Shown here piece by piece: positions 1 through 8,973 of a stretch of DNA of 48,069 nt. The stretch's first letter is position 1. Every line of letters starts with the position of its first letter. The notes under the pieces were generated by a model. That model searched no databases, had not been told where the DNA came from, and saw only the letters and a program-made list of their open reading frames with translations. Position numbers and translations under genes: made by a program. The DNA lies in NCBI RefSeq assembly GCF_001528745.1, contig NZ_BCNS01000001.1, positions 1 to 48,069 of the forward strand. Direction: 5' to 3'. This stretch comes from Marinobacterium profundum (GTDB lineage: Bacteria; Pseudomonadota; Gammaproteobacteria; Pseudomonadales; Balneatricaceae).

Positions 1-930
1 TCAGAGCGCGGCGTCGAGCGCAGGCATGACGTCGAAAAGGTCGCCAACGATCCCATAGTCGGCCACCTGGAATATGGGCGCATCCGGATCCTTGTTGATC
101 GCCACAATCATCTTCGAGTCCTTCATGCCCGCCAGATGCTGGATGGCACCGGAGATCCCCACGGCGATATACAGATCAGGCGCCACCACCTTGCCGGTCT
201 GACCCACCTGATAATCGTTGGGCACAAAGCCGGCGTCGACCGCAGCGCGGGATGCACCCACGGCCGCGCCCAGTTTGGCGGCAACCGCATCCAGCAGGGC
301 AAAGTTCTCGCCGTTGCCCATGCCGCGGCCACCGGAAATCACGATGCGCGCCGTGGCCAGCTCAGGCCCTTCGGACTTGGCTTCGGTACGGCTGACAAAT
401 CGAGCCTGCGCCTGGGCGGACTGAGCATCGATCGCCAGACATTCGGCGCTGCCGCCGGTAACCGCTACTGCTTCGAACTTGGTGCTGCGTACCGTGATCA
501 CCTTGATGGCGTCATGGCTGCGCACGGTGGCCAGGGCGTTACCGGCATAGATCGGACGCTCAAAGGTGTTGGCATCAATCACGCCGCTGATATCGGAGAT
601 CTGCGGTACATCCAGCAGCGCAGCGACGCGGGGCAACAGGTTTTTGGCGAAGGTCGTGGTGGATCCCAGCACATGGGTGTAGCCTTCGGCACAGCGCTGC
701 ACAAGCGGCGCCATATCTTCAGCCAGGGGCTGAGCGAAGAGTTCACAATCGGCGCTCAGCACACGGCGCACACCAGGAATAGCGGCAGCCGCCTGAGTCA
801 CTGCCGCACAGTTGCCCCCCAGAACAAGAATATCGATGTCGCCACCGATCTGCGTGGCGGCGCCCAGAGTATTCAGGGTCGAGGATGCGATGCTGCTGTT
901 GTCGTGATCTGCGATTACAAGAATGGTCAT
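1..930 (-). CDS. etfA: Electron transfer flavoprotein alpha subunit
   Basis: 309 aa, complete, with its stop codon at the first base of the window. EtfA pairs with EtfB to carry electrons from flavoprotein dehydrogenases to ETF:ubiquinone oxidoreductase. The C-terminal FAD-binding domain is clear: a GGRGMG segment near residue 200, then [30 protein letters not shown] and the [11 protein letters not shown] segment typical of the family. It lies 11 bp downstream of etfB and is the third gene after a sarcosine-dehydrogenase-like enzyme. In mitochondria, dimethylglycine and sarcosine dehydrogenases use ETF, so this pair is inferred to be the dedicated electron acceptor for the flavoproteins at 1785-7141. 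The family assignment is very secure; the partnership is inferred from gene order. Confidence 0.96.
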   Translation of the reverse strand: MTILVIADHDNSSIASSTLNTLGAATQIGGDIDILVLGGNCAAVTQAAAAIPGVRRVLSADCELFAQPLAEDMAPLVQRCAEGYTHVLGSTTTFAKNLLPRVAALLDVPQISDISGVIDANTFERPIYAGNALATVRSHDAIKVITVRSTKFEAVAVTGGSAECLAIDAQSAQAQARFVSRTEAKSEGPELATARIVISGGRGMGNGENFALLDAVAAKLGAAVGASRAAVDAGFVPNDYQVGQTGKVVAPDLYIAVGISGAIQHLAGMKDSKMIVAINKDPDAPIFQVADYGIVGDLFDVMPALDAAL

Positions 931-941
931 GGTGCGTCTCC

Positions 942-1694
942 TTAAGCGATCGCTGCGGCGTGTTTGAGTTTTTCCACCAGTTCGGCTGCGGTAGCCACAA
1001 TGACGCCACCCGCGGCACGTACCGGGGGTTCAACGACCCCGACCAGTTCCAGCCGGGGTGCCAGGTCGACCCCCAGGGACTCGGCCGTGATGCTCTCCAG
1101 CGGCTTTTTCTTGGCCTTCATGATGGCCGGCAGGGAGGCGAAGCGCGGCTCGTTCAGACGCAGGTCAGCGGTAACTATCGCCGGCAGGTTCAGTGCCACT
1201 GTCTCCAGACCACCGTCCACTTCACGGGTGACTTCAATCTGTTCGCCAGTCACGCTCAGGCCCGAGGCAAAGGTACCCTGGGGCCACCCCAGCAGCGCTG
1301 CCAGCATCTGGCCGGTCTGGTTACAGTCATCATCAATGGCCTGCTTGCCCAGTATTACCAGACCTGCGTTCTCTTTCTCAGCCAGTGCCTTGAGCGTTTT
1401 TGCCACCGACAGAGGCTCGGTGGTACCGCCGTGCGGCACCAGGATGGCGCGATCAGCCCCCATTGCGAGCGCCTGGCGCAGGGTGTCCTGGGCCTTTTCC
1501 GGGCCTATGGACACCGCGATGACTTCCGTCGCCACACCTTCTTCCTTCAAGCGGACCGCTGCCTCGACAGCGATCTCGTCAAAGGGGTTGATGGCCATCT
1601 TGACGTTGTCCAGGTCAACGGCCGAGCCATCTGCCCGCACCCGGACCTTGACGTTGTGATCGAGTACGCGCTTAACACCCACAAGAATCTTCAT
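942..1694 (-). CDS. etfB: Electron transfer flavoprotein beta subunit
   Basis: 250 aa from the ATG at 1692-1694. A longer reading to 1766 would add 24 residues that do not look like the family, whereas [19 protein letters not shown] is the normal EtfB beginning. EtfB binds AMP and forms the heterodimer with EtfA. Visible family segments are [16 protein letters not shown] near residue 37 and the [17 protein letters not shown] signature near residue 120. It sits 90 bp downstream of the flavoprotein gene ending at 1785 and directly before etfA, so the three genes probably form one transcript. Confidence 0.96.
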   Translation of the reverse strand: MKILVGVKRVLDHNVKVRVRADGSAVDLDNVKMAINPFDEIAVEAAVRLKEEGVATEVIAVSIGPEKAQDTLRQALAMGADRAILVPHGGTTEPLSVAKTLKALAEKENAGLVILGKQAIDDDCNQTGQMLAALLGWPQGTFASGLSVTGEQIEVTREVDGGLETVALNLPAIVTADLRLNEPRFASLPAIMKAKKKPLESITAESLGVDLAPRLELVGVVEPPVRAAGGVIVATAAELVEKLKHAAAIA

Positions 1695-1784
1695 GGAGTC
1701 ACCTCTTATAATGTTCAGATCAATACTGTTGCGTTCAGGAAACTGCGCGGCACTTCGGTGCCGCAACTGCTATAGGTCGGCCTG

Positions 1785-4235
1785 TCAGCACTTGATGCGC
1801 TCGTTAGCCGGGTCGTAAAACGGGCGCAGCGATGGTTTGACGACATAACGCTCGCACTCGACTTCGATCTCGAAGGTCACACTGTCGAGCCAGTCCTTGT
1901 TGATGCCGGCATCGTGATGCACATAGCCCATGGCCACGGTGGCACCCAGGGTGTGGCAGAACATGCCTGCCGTGGTATGCCCCACCAGCTTTCCATCAGC
2001 GAAAATAGGTTCTTCGTGGTAGCACAAAGGCTCCGCATCCTCGAACAGGAAGGCAATGAAGCGCTTGCTCAGCAGGCCTTTCTCCTTCTGCGCCAACAAG
2101 GCTTCCTTGCCGATAAAGCCACCGTCCTTGTCGAAGTTGACCGCAAAGCCCAGGCCAGCCTCCAGCGGGGTGTCTTCATCGGTGATGTCGTGACCCCAGT
2201 GACGGTAGCCTTTTTCCATGCGCAGCGAGTTCATGCTGTGGTAGCCGTAGGGGCGAATGCCGAATTCCTTGCCCGCTTCAAACACCGCCTCGTATACACT
2301 GGGCGCATACTCGGTAGGGATATAGAGCTCCCAGCCCAGCTCGCCCACATAGGTAATGCGCGAAGCCCGTACCATGGCGTAGTGCATGTCGATCTCGCGG
2401 GAGGACGCAAACGGGAAAGCTTCGTGGGACAGATCCGCCTGGGTCAGCTTGCTCAGGGTTTCCCGCGAACGCGGCCCCATGACAGTGACAACGGCGTAGG
2501 CCGAGGTCATATCGGTAATCACCAGCTGGGCACCCGACTCACGGTTGCGACGCAGCCAGTCCAGGTCACGGTTCTGACAGGCAACGCCGGAAACCACCAG
2601 GAATTTATCCTCGCCCAGACGCGTCACAGTCACATCGGCTTCGATACCGCCGCGCTCATTGAGCCACTGGGTGTAGACCATGCTCCCTACACGCACATCC
2701 ACATTGTTGGCGCAGATACGGTTGAGGTAGGCCAGCGCATCCTTGCCTTCAAGCTGGTACTTGGAGAAGGAGCTCTGATCGATCACGGCAACGCCGTTGC
2801 GCACGGCCGCGTGTTCCTGGGCATTGCACTCGAACCAGTTCTGTCGACCGAAGGAGTATTCGTACTCCGGCTTCATGTCATCGATGGCGAACCAGTTGGC
2901 ACGCTCCCAGCCGTTCTCGACACCAAAGCAGGCGCCCTGGGCTTTCAGCTGCTCGTGCAGTACGGAGCGGCGCACGCCGCGGGCGGTCTTGAACTGCTTG
3001 AACGGATAGTGCGTTTCGTACAGCAGCCCCAGGGATTCAGTGGTGCGCTCGTACAGATAGGCCTGAGTGCCCTGGAACGGCATGTTGCGACGAATATCCA
3101 CGTCCCACAGATCCCGCGGTGCATGGCCCTTGTGAATCCATTCGGCCAGCATCTTGCCGGCACCACCGGCGGACTGAATGCCCACCGAGTTGAAGCCAGC
3201 AGCCACAAAGTAGTTTTTCAGTTCCGGCGCCTCGCCCAGGTGGTAACGGTCGTCCGGGGTGAAGGACTCCGGGCCGTTAAAGAAGACCTGCAGCCCGGTG
3301 CGCTCCAGTATCGGCAGGCGGTGCATGGCCGATTCGAGGTAGGGTTCCAGGTGATCCAGATCCGGCGGCAGCTCATCGAAGCAGAAACCGTCCGGAATGC
3401 CTTCCATGCCCCAGGGCTTGGCACCGGGCTCAAAGGTACCGATCAGCAGCTTGCCGGCGTCCGGCTTGTAGTAGTTGAAGCCATCCATGTCACGCAGCAC
3501 CGGCAGGCCGGCCTTGAGTTCCGGCATGCTTTCGGTAACAACGTAGTAGTGTTCTGCGGCATGCAAGGGCACATTGACGCCGGCCTTGCGGCCAAACTCC
3601 CGCGCCCACATGCCGGCGCAGTTAACGACATATTCGGCGTCTATATCACCCTTGTCGGTTACCACGCCTGTGGCGCGGCCGTCCCGGGTCTTGATATCCA
3701 GCACCTGGGTATTTTCGAAGATTCGGGCGCCGCCCAGACGCGCGCCCTTGGCCAGCGCCTGGGTGGTATCCACCGGGCTGGTCATGCCATCCATTGGCAG
3801 GTGAATGGCGCCGATCACATCATCGATATTAAGCAGCGGCCAGAGCTCACGCGCCTGCTCCGGATTGATGACATTGCAGGGAAATCCCGCCACCTTGGCC
3901 ATGGAAGCGCCACGCTTGATCTCGGCCAGACGTTCCTTGTTGGTGGCGATGGTCAGGGAGCCATTGCGAACAAAACCGGTCGCCTGGCCCGTTTCGGCCT
4001 CCAAACGCTCATACAGGCTGGCACTGTAGTTCGCCAGCATGGACATGTTGTAGGTCGCACGCAGCGTCGGCACCAGACCCGCCGCATGCCAGGTCGTGCC
4101 GCAGGTCAGCGTCTTGCGCTCCAGCAGCACGACATCGCGCATGCCCAGCTGGGTCAGGTGATAGGCCAGGCTGCAGCCAATCACGCCACCACCTACGATG
4201 ACCACCTGTGCTTGAGTCGGAAATGAGTTGTTCAT
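1785..4235 (-). CDS. Sarcosine/dimethylglycine dehydrogenase-like flavoprotein (FAD oxidase + GcvT)
   Basis: 816 aa from the ATG at 4233-4235, preceded by AGAGAG; the upstream extension to 4286 is not family-like. An N-terminal DAO-type FAD domain (VVIVGGGVIGCSLAYHL, about 11-27) is followed by TTWHAAG, in which His50 matches the covalent FAD-attachment His of mammalian DMGDH/SARDH. After about residue 430 comes a GcvT-type folate domain (GVRRSVLHEQL, GWERANWFA, then the aminomethyltransferase fold and its C-terminal barrel). The enzyme should oxidise an N-methyl group and pass it to tetrahydrofolate as 5,10-methylene-THF, handing electrons to the EtfAB encoded next. By eye it resembles sarcosine dehydrogenase/PDPR more than dimethylglycine dehydrogenase (CGTTWHAAGL, PLLNIDDVIG, GPESFTPDDRYHLGEAPEL). 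Substrate preference is inferred. Confidence 0.88.
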   Translation of the reverse strand: MNNSFPTQAQVVIVGGGVIGCSLAYHLTQLGMRDVVLLERKTLTCGTTWHAAGLVPTLRATYNMSMLANYSASLYERLEAETGQATGFVRNGSLTIATNKERLAEIKRGASMAKVAGFPCNVINPEQARELWPLLNIDDVIGAIHLPMDGMTSPVDTTQALAKGARLGGARIFENTQVLDIKTRDGRATGVVTDKGDIDAEYVVNCAGMWAREFGRKAGVNVPLHAAEHYYVVTESMPELKAGLPVLRDMDGFNYYKPDAGKLLIGTFEPGAKPWGMEGIPDGFCFDELPPDLDHLEPYLESAMHRLPILERTGLQVFFNGPESFTPDDRYHLGEAPELKNYFVAAGFNSVGIQSAGGAGKMLAEWIHKGHAPRDLWDVDIRRNMPFQGTQAYLYERTTESLGLLYETHYPFKQFKTARGVRRSVLHEQLKAQGACFGVENGWERANWFAIDDMKPEYEYSFGRQNWFECNAQEHAAVRNGVAVIDQSSFSKYQLEGKDALAYLNRICANNVDVRVGSMVYTQWLNERGGIEADVTVTRLGEDKFLVVSGVACQNRDLDWLRRNRESGAQLVITDMTSAYAVVTVMGPRSRETLSKLTQADLSHEAFPFASSREIDMHYAMVRASRITYVGELGWELYIPTEYAPSVYEAVFEAGKEFGIRPYGYHSMNSLRMEKGYRHWGHDITDEDTPLEAGLGFAVNFDKDGGFIGKEALLAQKEKGLLSKRFIAFLFEDAEPLCYHEEPIFADGKLVGHTTAGMFCHTLGATVAMGYVHHDAGINKDWLDSVTFEIEVECERYVVKPSLRPFYDPANERIKC

Positions 4236-4378
4236 CGATACTCTCTTTTTCTGAATGACCCGCGCCCCTGAAAGGCGAAGTGACACTGACTGTTCGTTTG
4301 GGTGGCATTGACCGCAGCAATCGGAACCATTCCGTAACCACTGTCAGGAAAGAGCACCCTTCCCATCAATCATCTTTT

Positions 4379-4436
4379 AAATGAGATTATCACAAGGGCA
4401 AATATACACAAATGAAATTTACATATTTATTTTCAT
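4379..4436 (-). promoter_or_regulatory. Conserved bipartite promoter/operator element, copy 1
   Basis: AAATGAGATTATCA (4379-4392), a 17-nt gap, then AAATGAAATTTACAT (4410-4424) and ATTTTCAT (4429-4436). The last two make an inverted repeat, ATGAAA-N13-TTTCAT (4412-4436). The same blocks recur at 10062-10120 with the same 17-nt gap. Read on the minus strand, TGATAAT could be a -10 box and the palindrome would abut a poor -35, as expected for an activator-dependent promoter driving the gene at 4235. The conservation is directly visible; the function is inferred. Confidence 0.65.
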
Positions 4437-4525
4437 TTTAGTGAACTTTCTGGATTTGTACGAAAAAGTCACCGAAACCGGACTTGTAGCAGATCCGAAA
4501 GCGGCACTGCCGCTGGACGCTGTGC

Positions 4526-4563
4526 AAAAAAGAGACCCGCCAGGACAGGGTGTCGCAGGCGGG
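4526..4563 (-). terminator. Candidate second terminator
   Basis: On the minus strand, CCCGCC (4558-4563 reversed) pairs with GGCGGG (4536-4541) across a 16-nt loop and is followed by TCTCTTTTTT. It lies behind the stronger hairpin at 4653-4680 and could be a back-up terminator for the tau-like/DMGDH operon. Confidence 0.45.
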
Positions 4564-4652
4564 CGCCGTCAAACCCGGGAGCTGCCGGGCAGGATCCAGG
4601 GATCCCGTTGAGGCGACAAAGGCACCTTGTTCAAACAGGGCCAGGGAGATAC

Positions 4653-4680
4653 AAAAGGCCCGACAACAGGGTTGCCGGGC
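4653..4680 (-). terminator. Rho-independent terminator of the importer-DMGDH operon
   Basis: Minus strand: GCCCGGCAAC, loop CCT, GTTGTCGGGC (one G-T pair), then CTTTTGT. It begins 23 bp after the stop codon of the gene at 4703-7141, ending that operon before the next promoter. Confidence 0.7.
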
Positions 4681-4702
4681 GTGAAAGGTTACTGACTAAG
4701 AA

Positions 4703-7141
4703 TCAGTCCTCGTAGAAACCGCGCGGACGACGGTTTTTCGGGTCGAAAGCCGGCGCGTCAATCACTCGGGCCGCACAACGTTCACCCAGAATCAAAACCT
4801 CGAGCTCGGTACCAGGCACCGTCTGAGCTATCTTGAGATAGGCGAACGCCAGGCTCTTGCCAAGTGTATGGGCGTAGGCACCCGAACTCACCGCACCCAC
4901 CACCTTGCCATCGGCCAGCACGGGCTCGAAAGTAAAGGCATCGGCATCCCTGGCATCGATTTCCAGGTACGCCAGGCGTACTCCGGTCCCCTCAATGCGC
5001 TGGCCCGCCAGGGCATCGCGACCGGTGAAACTGCGCCCTTCGGTCTTGACGAAGAACTCCAGCCCCGCCTCGATAGGCGTGTTTTCGCACGTCAGCTCAT
5101 GGCCCCACATCGGGTAGGCCTTTTCGAGGCGCAGTGAATCCATGGCCCGCAGACCAAAGTTGCGGATGCCAAACTCACTGCCCGCCTCCATCAGCGCATC
5201 GTACAGACCCAGCTGGTACTCGATGGGGTGATGCAGTTCCCAGCCCCGCTCACCGACATAGTTCACCCGCAGCGCCCGCACTGGCGCGCCTGCCACCTCG
5301 ATATCGCGGGCATTGAGCCACGGGAAGGCCTCGTTACCCAGGTCCGCCGAGGTCAGTTTTGCCAGCAGGTCCCGCGCCCTTGGACCTGCCAGCACCAGGG
5401 TGCCGTAGCGGGCAGTCTCATCCTTGAGAGTGACTGAGCCATCAGCCGGCAGGCGACGGCGCAACTCATCCCAGTCATGGGAATGGGCGCCGGCGGCGCT
5501 GACCAGATAGAAGCGATCTTCTGCCAGCCGGGTGATGGTGAACTCGGCACGGATACGGCCGGTGTTGGACACCATATAGGTCAGAGCAATGGCACCAACC
5601 TTGCCCGGAAGGCGATTGGTCGACAGTTGATCCAGGTAGGCTTCAGCCCCCGGGCCCGAGACTTCAAACTTGGCGAAAGCCGACAGGTCCAGCAGACCCA
5701 CACTTTCACGTACCGCACGGCACTCCTGGCCCACGGTCTCGAACCAGTTGCCACGGCGGTAGCTCAGGGTATCGGCACCGGTTACGCCTTCAGGGGCAAA
5801 CCAGTTGGCGCGTTCCCAGCCATAACGGGCGCCAAAGACACCGCCGTTTTCCTTCAGACGGGCATAGGCCGGCGTGGTCTTCGCCGGGCGGCCCGCCGAG
5901 CGGTTTTCATACTCGTAGGGGAAGCCATTGGCGTATTCGTGGGCATAGACTTCGCAGGCCTTGGCCACGCTGTAGCGGGCATTGGCGTAGTCGCCAAAGC
6001 GACGCGGGTCGAGTTCCCACAGATCAATCTCGGGATGGCCATCCAGAATCCACTGCGACATGAAGTGACCGGCACCACCACCCTGTACGATGCCGAAGTT
6101 GAATCCGGTGCATACAAAGTAGTTGTCAATGCCCGCTATCGGGCCGATCAGTGGATGACCATCGGGAGTGTAGGTGATGGGGCCGTTGATGACCGTTTGC
6201 ACACCCGCCTTTTCGAGCAGCGGCATCTGTTCCATCGCCGTGGCGATAATGTCCTCAAGACGATCCAGCGAAGGCTCGAACAGCTCCTGTCCGAAGTCCG
6301 GCGGCACACCGTCGACCCAGCAGGGCAAACCATCGGGCTCGTAGGGCCCAAGGATGAATCCGTCACGCTCCTGACGCAGGTAGTAGGACACATCGGGGTC
6401 GCGCACCATGGGCAGTTCGCGACCACAGTCGGCGATTTCCTGCACGCCCTCGGTCACCAGGTACTGATGTTCCATCGAAGCCATCGGCAACTTGTGGCCG
6501 ATCATCGCCGCCACTTCGTTGGCCCGGAAGCCCGCAGCGTTAACGATGATATCGGCGGTCAGGATGCCCTGGGGCGTTTCGACCTGCCAGACACCCTTGG
6601 CATCACGACTGATGGCACTGACCGGACTGTTACGGTGAATCTTTGCACCCAGCTCGCGCGCGCCTTTAGCCATGGCATTGGTCACGCTGGTCGGGTCAAT
6701 ATGACCATCGTCCGGATCCCAGAGACCGCCGACCAGATCGTGGGTCTGCAGGAAAGGATGATATTCCTGCAGCTCTTCAGGCTTGAGCAGCTTGAAGTCC
6801 AGGCCGCAGATATCGGCCATGCCGGCAACACGCTGGAACTCCTCAAAACGTTCCTGCGTATGGGCCAGACGCAGCGCGCCGGTTTTGTGATGCCCCACCG
6901 CCTGACCGGTTTCGGCCTCCAGCCGCTGATACAGATCGATACTGTACTGCTGCAACCGCATCACGTTAATACTGGTGCTGAAATGCGGCAGGTTGCCTGC
7001 AGCATGCCAGGTCGAGCCCGCGGTGAGCTCCGTTCTCTCCACCAGCGCAATGTCCGTACAGCCTCGTTTGGCCAGATGGTAAAGCGTGCTAACGCCTGCA
7101 ATACCCCCACCTATTACCAGTACCTTTGAGTGCGTTGTCAT
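4703..7141 (-). CDS. Dimethylglycine dehydrogenase-like flavoprotein
   Basis: 812 aa. VLVIGGGIAGVSTLYHL (about 7-23) is the FAD dinucleotide fold, and GSTWHAAGN places the likely covalent FAD histidine at residue 46. Segments such as DGHIDPTSVTNAMAKGARELGA, VNAAGFRANEV, SYYLRQERDGFILGPYE and INGPITYTPDGHPLIGP match animal dimethylglycine dehydrogenase closely. The C-terminal half, from about residue 430 (GVFGARYGWERANWFAP), is the GcvT-type tetrahydrofolate domain. Expected reaction: N,N-dimethylglycine to sarcosine with formation of 5,10-methylene-THF, electrons going to ETF. It is the last gene of an operon with a taurine-type ABC importer (64 bp gap). Close paralogues of the 4235 gene lie side by side here, suggesting two successive demethylations. 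Assignment is by motif recall, not alignment. Confidence 0.88.
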   Translation of the reverse strand: MTTHSKVLVIGGGIAGVSTLYHLAKRGCTDIALVERTELTAGSTWHAAGNLPHFSTSINVMRLQQYSIDLYQRLEAETGQAVGHHKTGALRLAHTQERFEEFQRVAGMADICGLDFKLLKPEELQEYHPFLQTHDLVGGLWDPDDGHIDPTSVTNAMAKGARELGAKIHRNSPVSAISRDAKGVWQVETPQGILTADIIVNAAGFRANEVAAMIGHKLPMASMEHQYLVTEGVQEIADCGRELPMVRDPDVSYYLRQERDGFILGPYEPDGLPCWVDGVPPDFGQELFEPSLDRLEDIIATAMEQMPLLEKAGVQTVINGPITYTPDGHPLIGPIAGIDNYFVCTGFNFGIVQGGGAGHFMSQWILDGHPEIDLWELDPRRFGDYANARYSVAKACEVYAHEYANGFPYEYENRSAGRPAKTTPAYARLKENGGVFGARYGWERANWFAPEGVTGADTLSYRRGNWFETVGQECRAVRESVGLLDLSAFAKFEVSGPGAEAYLDQLSTNRLPGKVGAIALTYMVSNTGRIRAEFTITRLAEDRFYLVSAAGAHSHDWDELRRRLPADGSVTLKDETARYGTLVLAGPRARDLLAKLTSADLGNEAFPWLNARDIEVAGAPVRALRVNYVGERGWELHHPIEYQLGLYDALMEAGSEFGIRNFGLRAMDSLRLEKAYPMWGHELTCENTPIEAGLEFFVKTEGRSFTGRDALAGQRIEGTGVRLAYLEIDARDADAFTFEPVLADGKVVGAVSSGAYAHTLGKSLAFAYLKIAQTVPGTELEVLILGERCAARVIDAPAFDPKNRRPRGFYED

Positions 7142-7204
7142 CTTGATCTTCTCTCCGTCATTCCACTATCAGGTGAAACCGCGTTATTTATTCTGTGTAA
7201 GGGC

Positions 7205-8083
7205 TCAGCCCCTTCCTTTGCCTTTCCAGGGAATCAGCTTCTGTTCCAGCTTGCGCATGCACATATCAATCAGAAATCCGACGACGCCCATCAGAATCAC
7301 GCCCATAAGCACTATGTCGGTGTTCAGATAACGGCTTGCATTCAATACCATCCAGCCCACGCCTGAGGTTGCCGCCACCATTTCCGCCGCCACCAGAGTG
7401 CCCCAGCAGACACCCATCGCTACCCGCATGCCGGTGAATATCTCCGGTAGCGCATTGACCAGGATGACATGACGCAGTACCTGCCAGCGGCTCGCACCGA
7501 GGGAATAGGCCGCATGAATTTTCTGGATAGCAACGCTGGCCACGCCTGCACGGGCACTGATGACGATGATCGAGAAAGTGGCCAGGAACAGCAGCAGCAC
7601 CTTGCCGCCATCGCCAATTCCCATCCAGATAATCACCAGCGGCACATAGGCCAGAGGCGGCACCGGACGGTAAAATTCGATCAGCGGATCCATCCAGCCC
7701 TTGATGAACCTGTTCAGCCCCATCCCCAGGCCCACCGGAATGCCGAACAGGCAACCCAGACCAAAGCCCGCCATTACCCGGTACAGGCTGATCCCCAAAT
7801 GCTCGAACAGATTGAAGCCCTTGTAGCCTTCGGTGGCGATCTGAATAAACTTGTCGAACACAGCCCCTGGGCTTGGCCAGAACAGCGGCGGCACTATCTG
7901 CGCCATAGCTACCAGTTGCCAGACGATACCCACGGTCAGCACCGACAGTACGCCGTAAATTGCACCCCCTTCTACCGCCGCCGGATCACCAAAGGTGACG
8001 GTCTTGCACTTCGCCAGCCCCTTGTCGGAACCGCGCCAGAACAGCAGCCAGGAACGTGTTTTTCGAACATTGGATTGTGACAT
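7205..8083 (-). CDS. ABC importer permease, TauC/SsuC type
   Basis: 292 aa inner-membrane permease of the nitrate/sulfonate/taurine import class. About six hydrophobic segments are visible, the first near residue 45 (VLSVLTVGIVWQLVA). The cytoplasmic EAA loop is AAYSLGASRWQVLRHVILVNALPEIF, near residues 190-215, followed by GMRVAMGVCWGTLVAAEMVAA, as in TauC. The N-terminal 40 residues are a charged cytoplasmic tail. It lies 18 bp after the ATPase gene and 64 bp before the DMGDH-like gene. No taurine dioxygenase is present, so the substrate is probably not taurine; a methylated glycine or related amine fits the operon better (inference). Confidence 0.87.
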   Translation of the reverse strand: MSQSNVRKTRSWLLFWRGSDKGLAKCKTVTFGDPAAVEGGAIYGVLSVLTVGIVWQLVAMAQIVPPLFWPSPGAVFDKFIQIATEGYKGFNLFEHLGISLYRVMAGFGLGCLFGIPVGLGMGLNRFIKGWMDPLIEFYRPVPPLAYVPLVIIWMGIGDGGKVLLLFLATFSIIVISARAGVASVAIQKIHAAYSLGASRWQVLRHVILVNALPEIFTGMRVAMGVCWGTLVAAEMVAATSGVGWMVLNASRYLNTDIVLMGVILMGVVGFLIDMCMRKLEQKLIPWKGKGRG

Positions 8084-8101
8084 CGTTATTTTCCCCGACC
8101 C

Positions 8102-8884
8102 TTAATGCTGTTCTTCCATCGACCAGATCATCTCGAGGATTTCCTCGCGCACGGCGATAAACTCTCGGCTCGACTTGATCTCCCGCGGATCAGCCGACAG
8201 ACCCGCCGCCGCAAACGGCAGCCGGAACTCCTTCACCACATGGCCAGGCCGAGGCGCCATCACCAGCAGGCGTGAGCCCAGGAAAATGGCTTCCTCCACA
8301 CTGTGGGTAATGAGGAAGACCATCTTTTGGGTTTCCTGCCACAGCTTGAGGACTAGCGTCTGCATCTTTTCCCGCGTCAGCGCATCAAGCGCACCGAGCG
8401 GTTCATCCATCAGGATCACATCAGGGTTATTGGCCAGGCAGCGCGCCAGAGCGACACGCTGCTGCATGCCACCGGAGAGGTTATAGATAGGCGTATCGCG
8501 GAACCCCGCCAGGCCCACCAGCTGCAGCAACTCATCTACCGATGCCAGCCGGCTGGTTGCATCAATACCCGCCATACGGGGCCCGAAACTGACGTTCTCG
8601 CCCACGGTCAGCCACTCAAACAGGGCACCGTGCTGAAACACCATGCCACGGTCAGGCCCAGGTCCTGCGATTTCGCGGTCATCGATAAACACCCGCCCGG
8701 ACGTCGGATTCAGAAAGCCGGCAATAATATTGAGCAAGGTGCTCTTGCCGCAGCCCGAAGGCCCCAACACCGTGACGATATCGTCCTGGTTCATTGAAAA
8801 GTTGATGTTTTCAAGCGCCCTGACCGGCTGCCCGTCTGCACCCTCATAGGTCATGGTGACGCCTTGTACGCGCAATTCACTCAC
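8102..8884 (-). CDS. ABC importer ATPase, TauB/SsuB type
   Basis: 260 aa nucleotide-binding subunit energising the permease at 7205. Walker A is GPSGCGKST (about residue 41), the Q-loop region is DRGMVFQHGALFEWLTVGENV, the signature is LSGGMQQR, Walker B is DVILMDEPLGALDALTR and the switch His is in LITHSVEEAIFLG. Length and motifs fit the taurine/nitrate/sulfonate ATPases. It lies 89 bp after the binding-protein gene in the same operon. Confidence 0.9.
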   Translation of the reverse strand: MSELRVQGVTMTYEGADGQPVRALENINFSMNQDDIVTVLGPSGCGKSTLLNIIAGFLNPTSGRVFIDDREIAGPGPDRGMVFQHGALFEWLTVGENVSFGPRMAGIDATSRLASVDELLQLVGLAGFRDTPIYNLSGGMQQRVALARCLANNPDVILMDEPLGALDALTREKMQTLVLKLWQETQKMVFLITHSVEEAIFLGSRLLVMAPRPGHVVKEFRLPFAAAGLSADPREIKSSREFIAVREEILEMIWSMEEQH

Positions 8885-8973
8885 GAGGCATTCCTTATCT
8901 GTCTTTGTGGGTTGCCCGGGTGTTGTGCACTAAAACCACCACACCCAGGCAGATCAGCTATGTGCGTGCGATA

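Larger units (their letters stand above)
4236..4702. other. Intergenic region between two flavoprotein genes
   Basis: No convincing gene. Reading leftwards it holds the leader of the flavoprotein gene starting at 4235, an AT-rich promoter element (4379-4436), and two hairpins that can end the transcript arriving from the gene at 4703. A 76-codon plus-strand reading at 4381-4611 has no recognisable content. Confidence 0.7.

Noticed and set aside
1914-4226. 770-codon plus-strand open reading frame antisense to the sarcosine-dehydrogenase-like gene
   Set aside because: It lies wholly opposite a well-recognised flavoprotein gene, its translation is rich in His, Gln and Arg with no known motif, and long antisense frames are expected in GC-rich DNA.
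5477-7129. 550-codon plus-strand frame antisense to the DMGDH-like gene
   Set aside because: Same reason: mirror frame of a clearly coding strand, no recognisable domain or ribosome-binding site.
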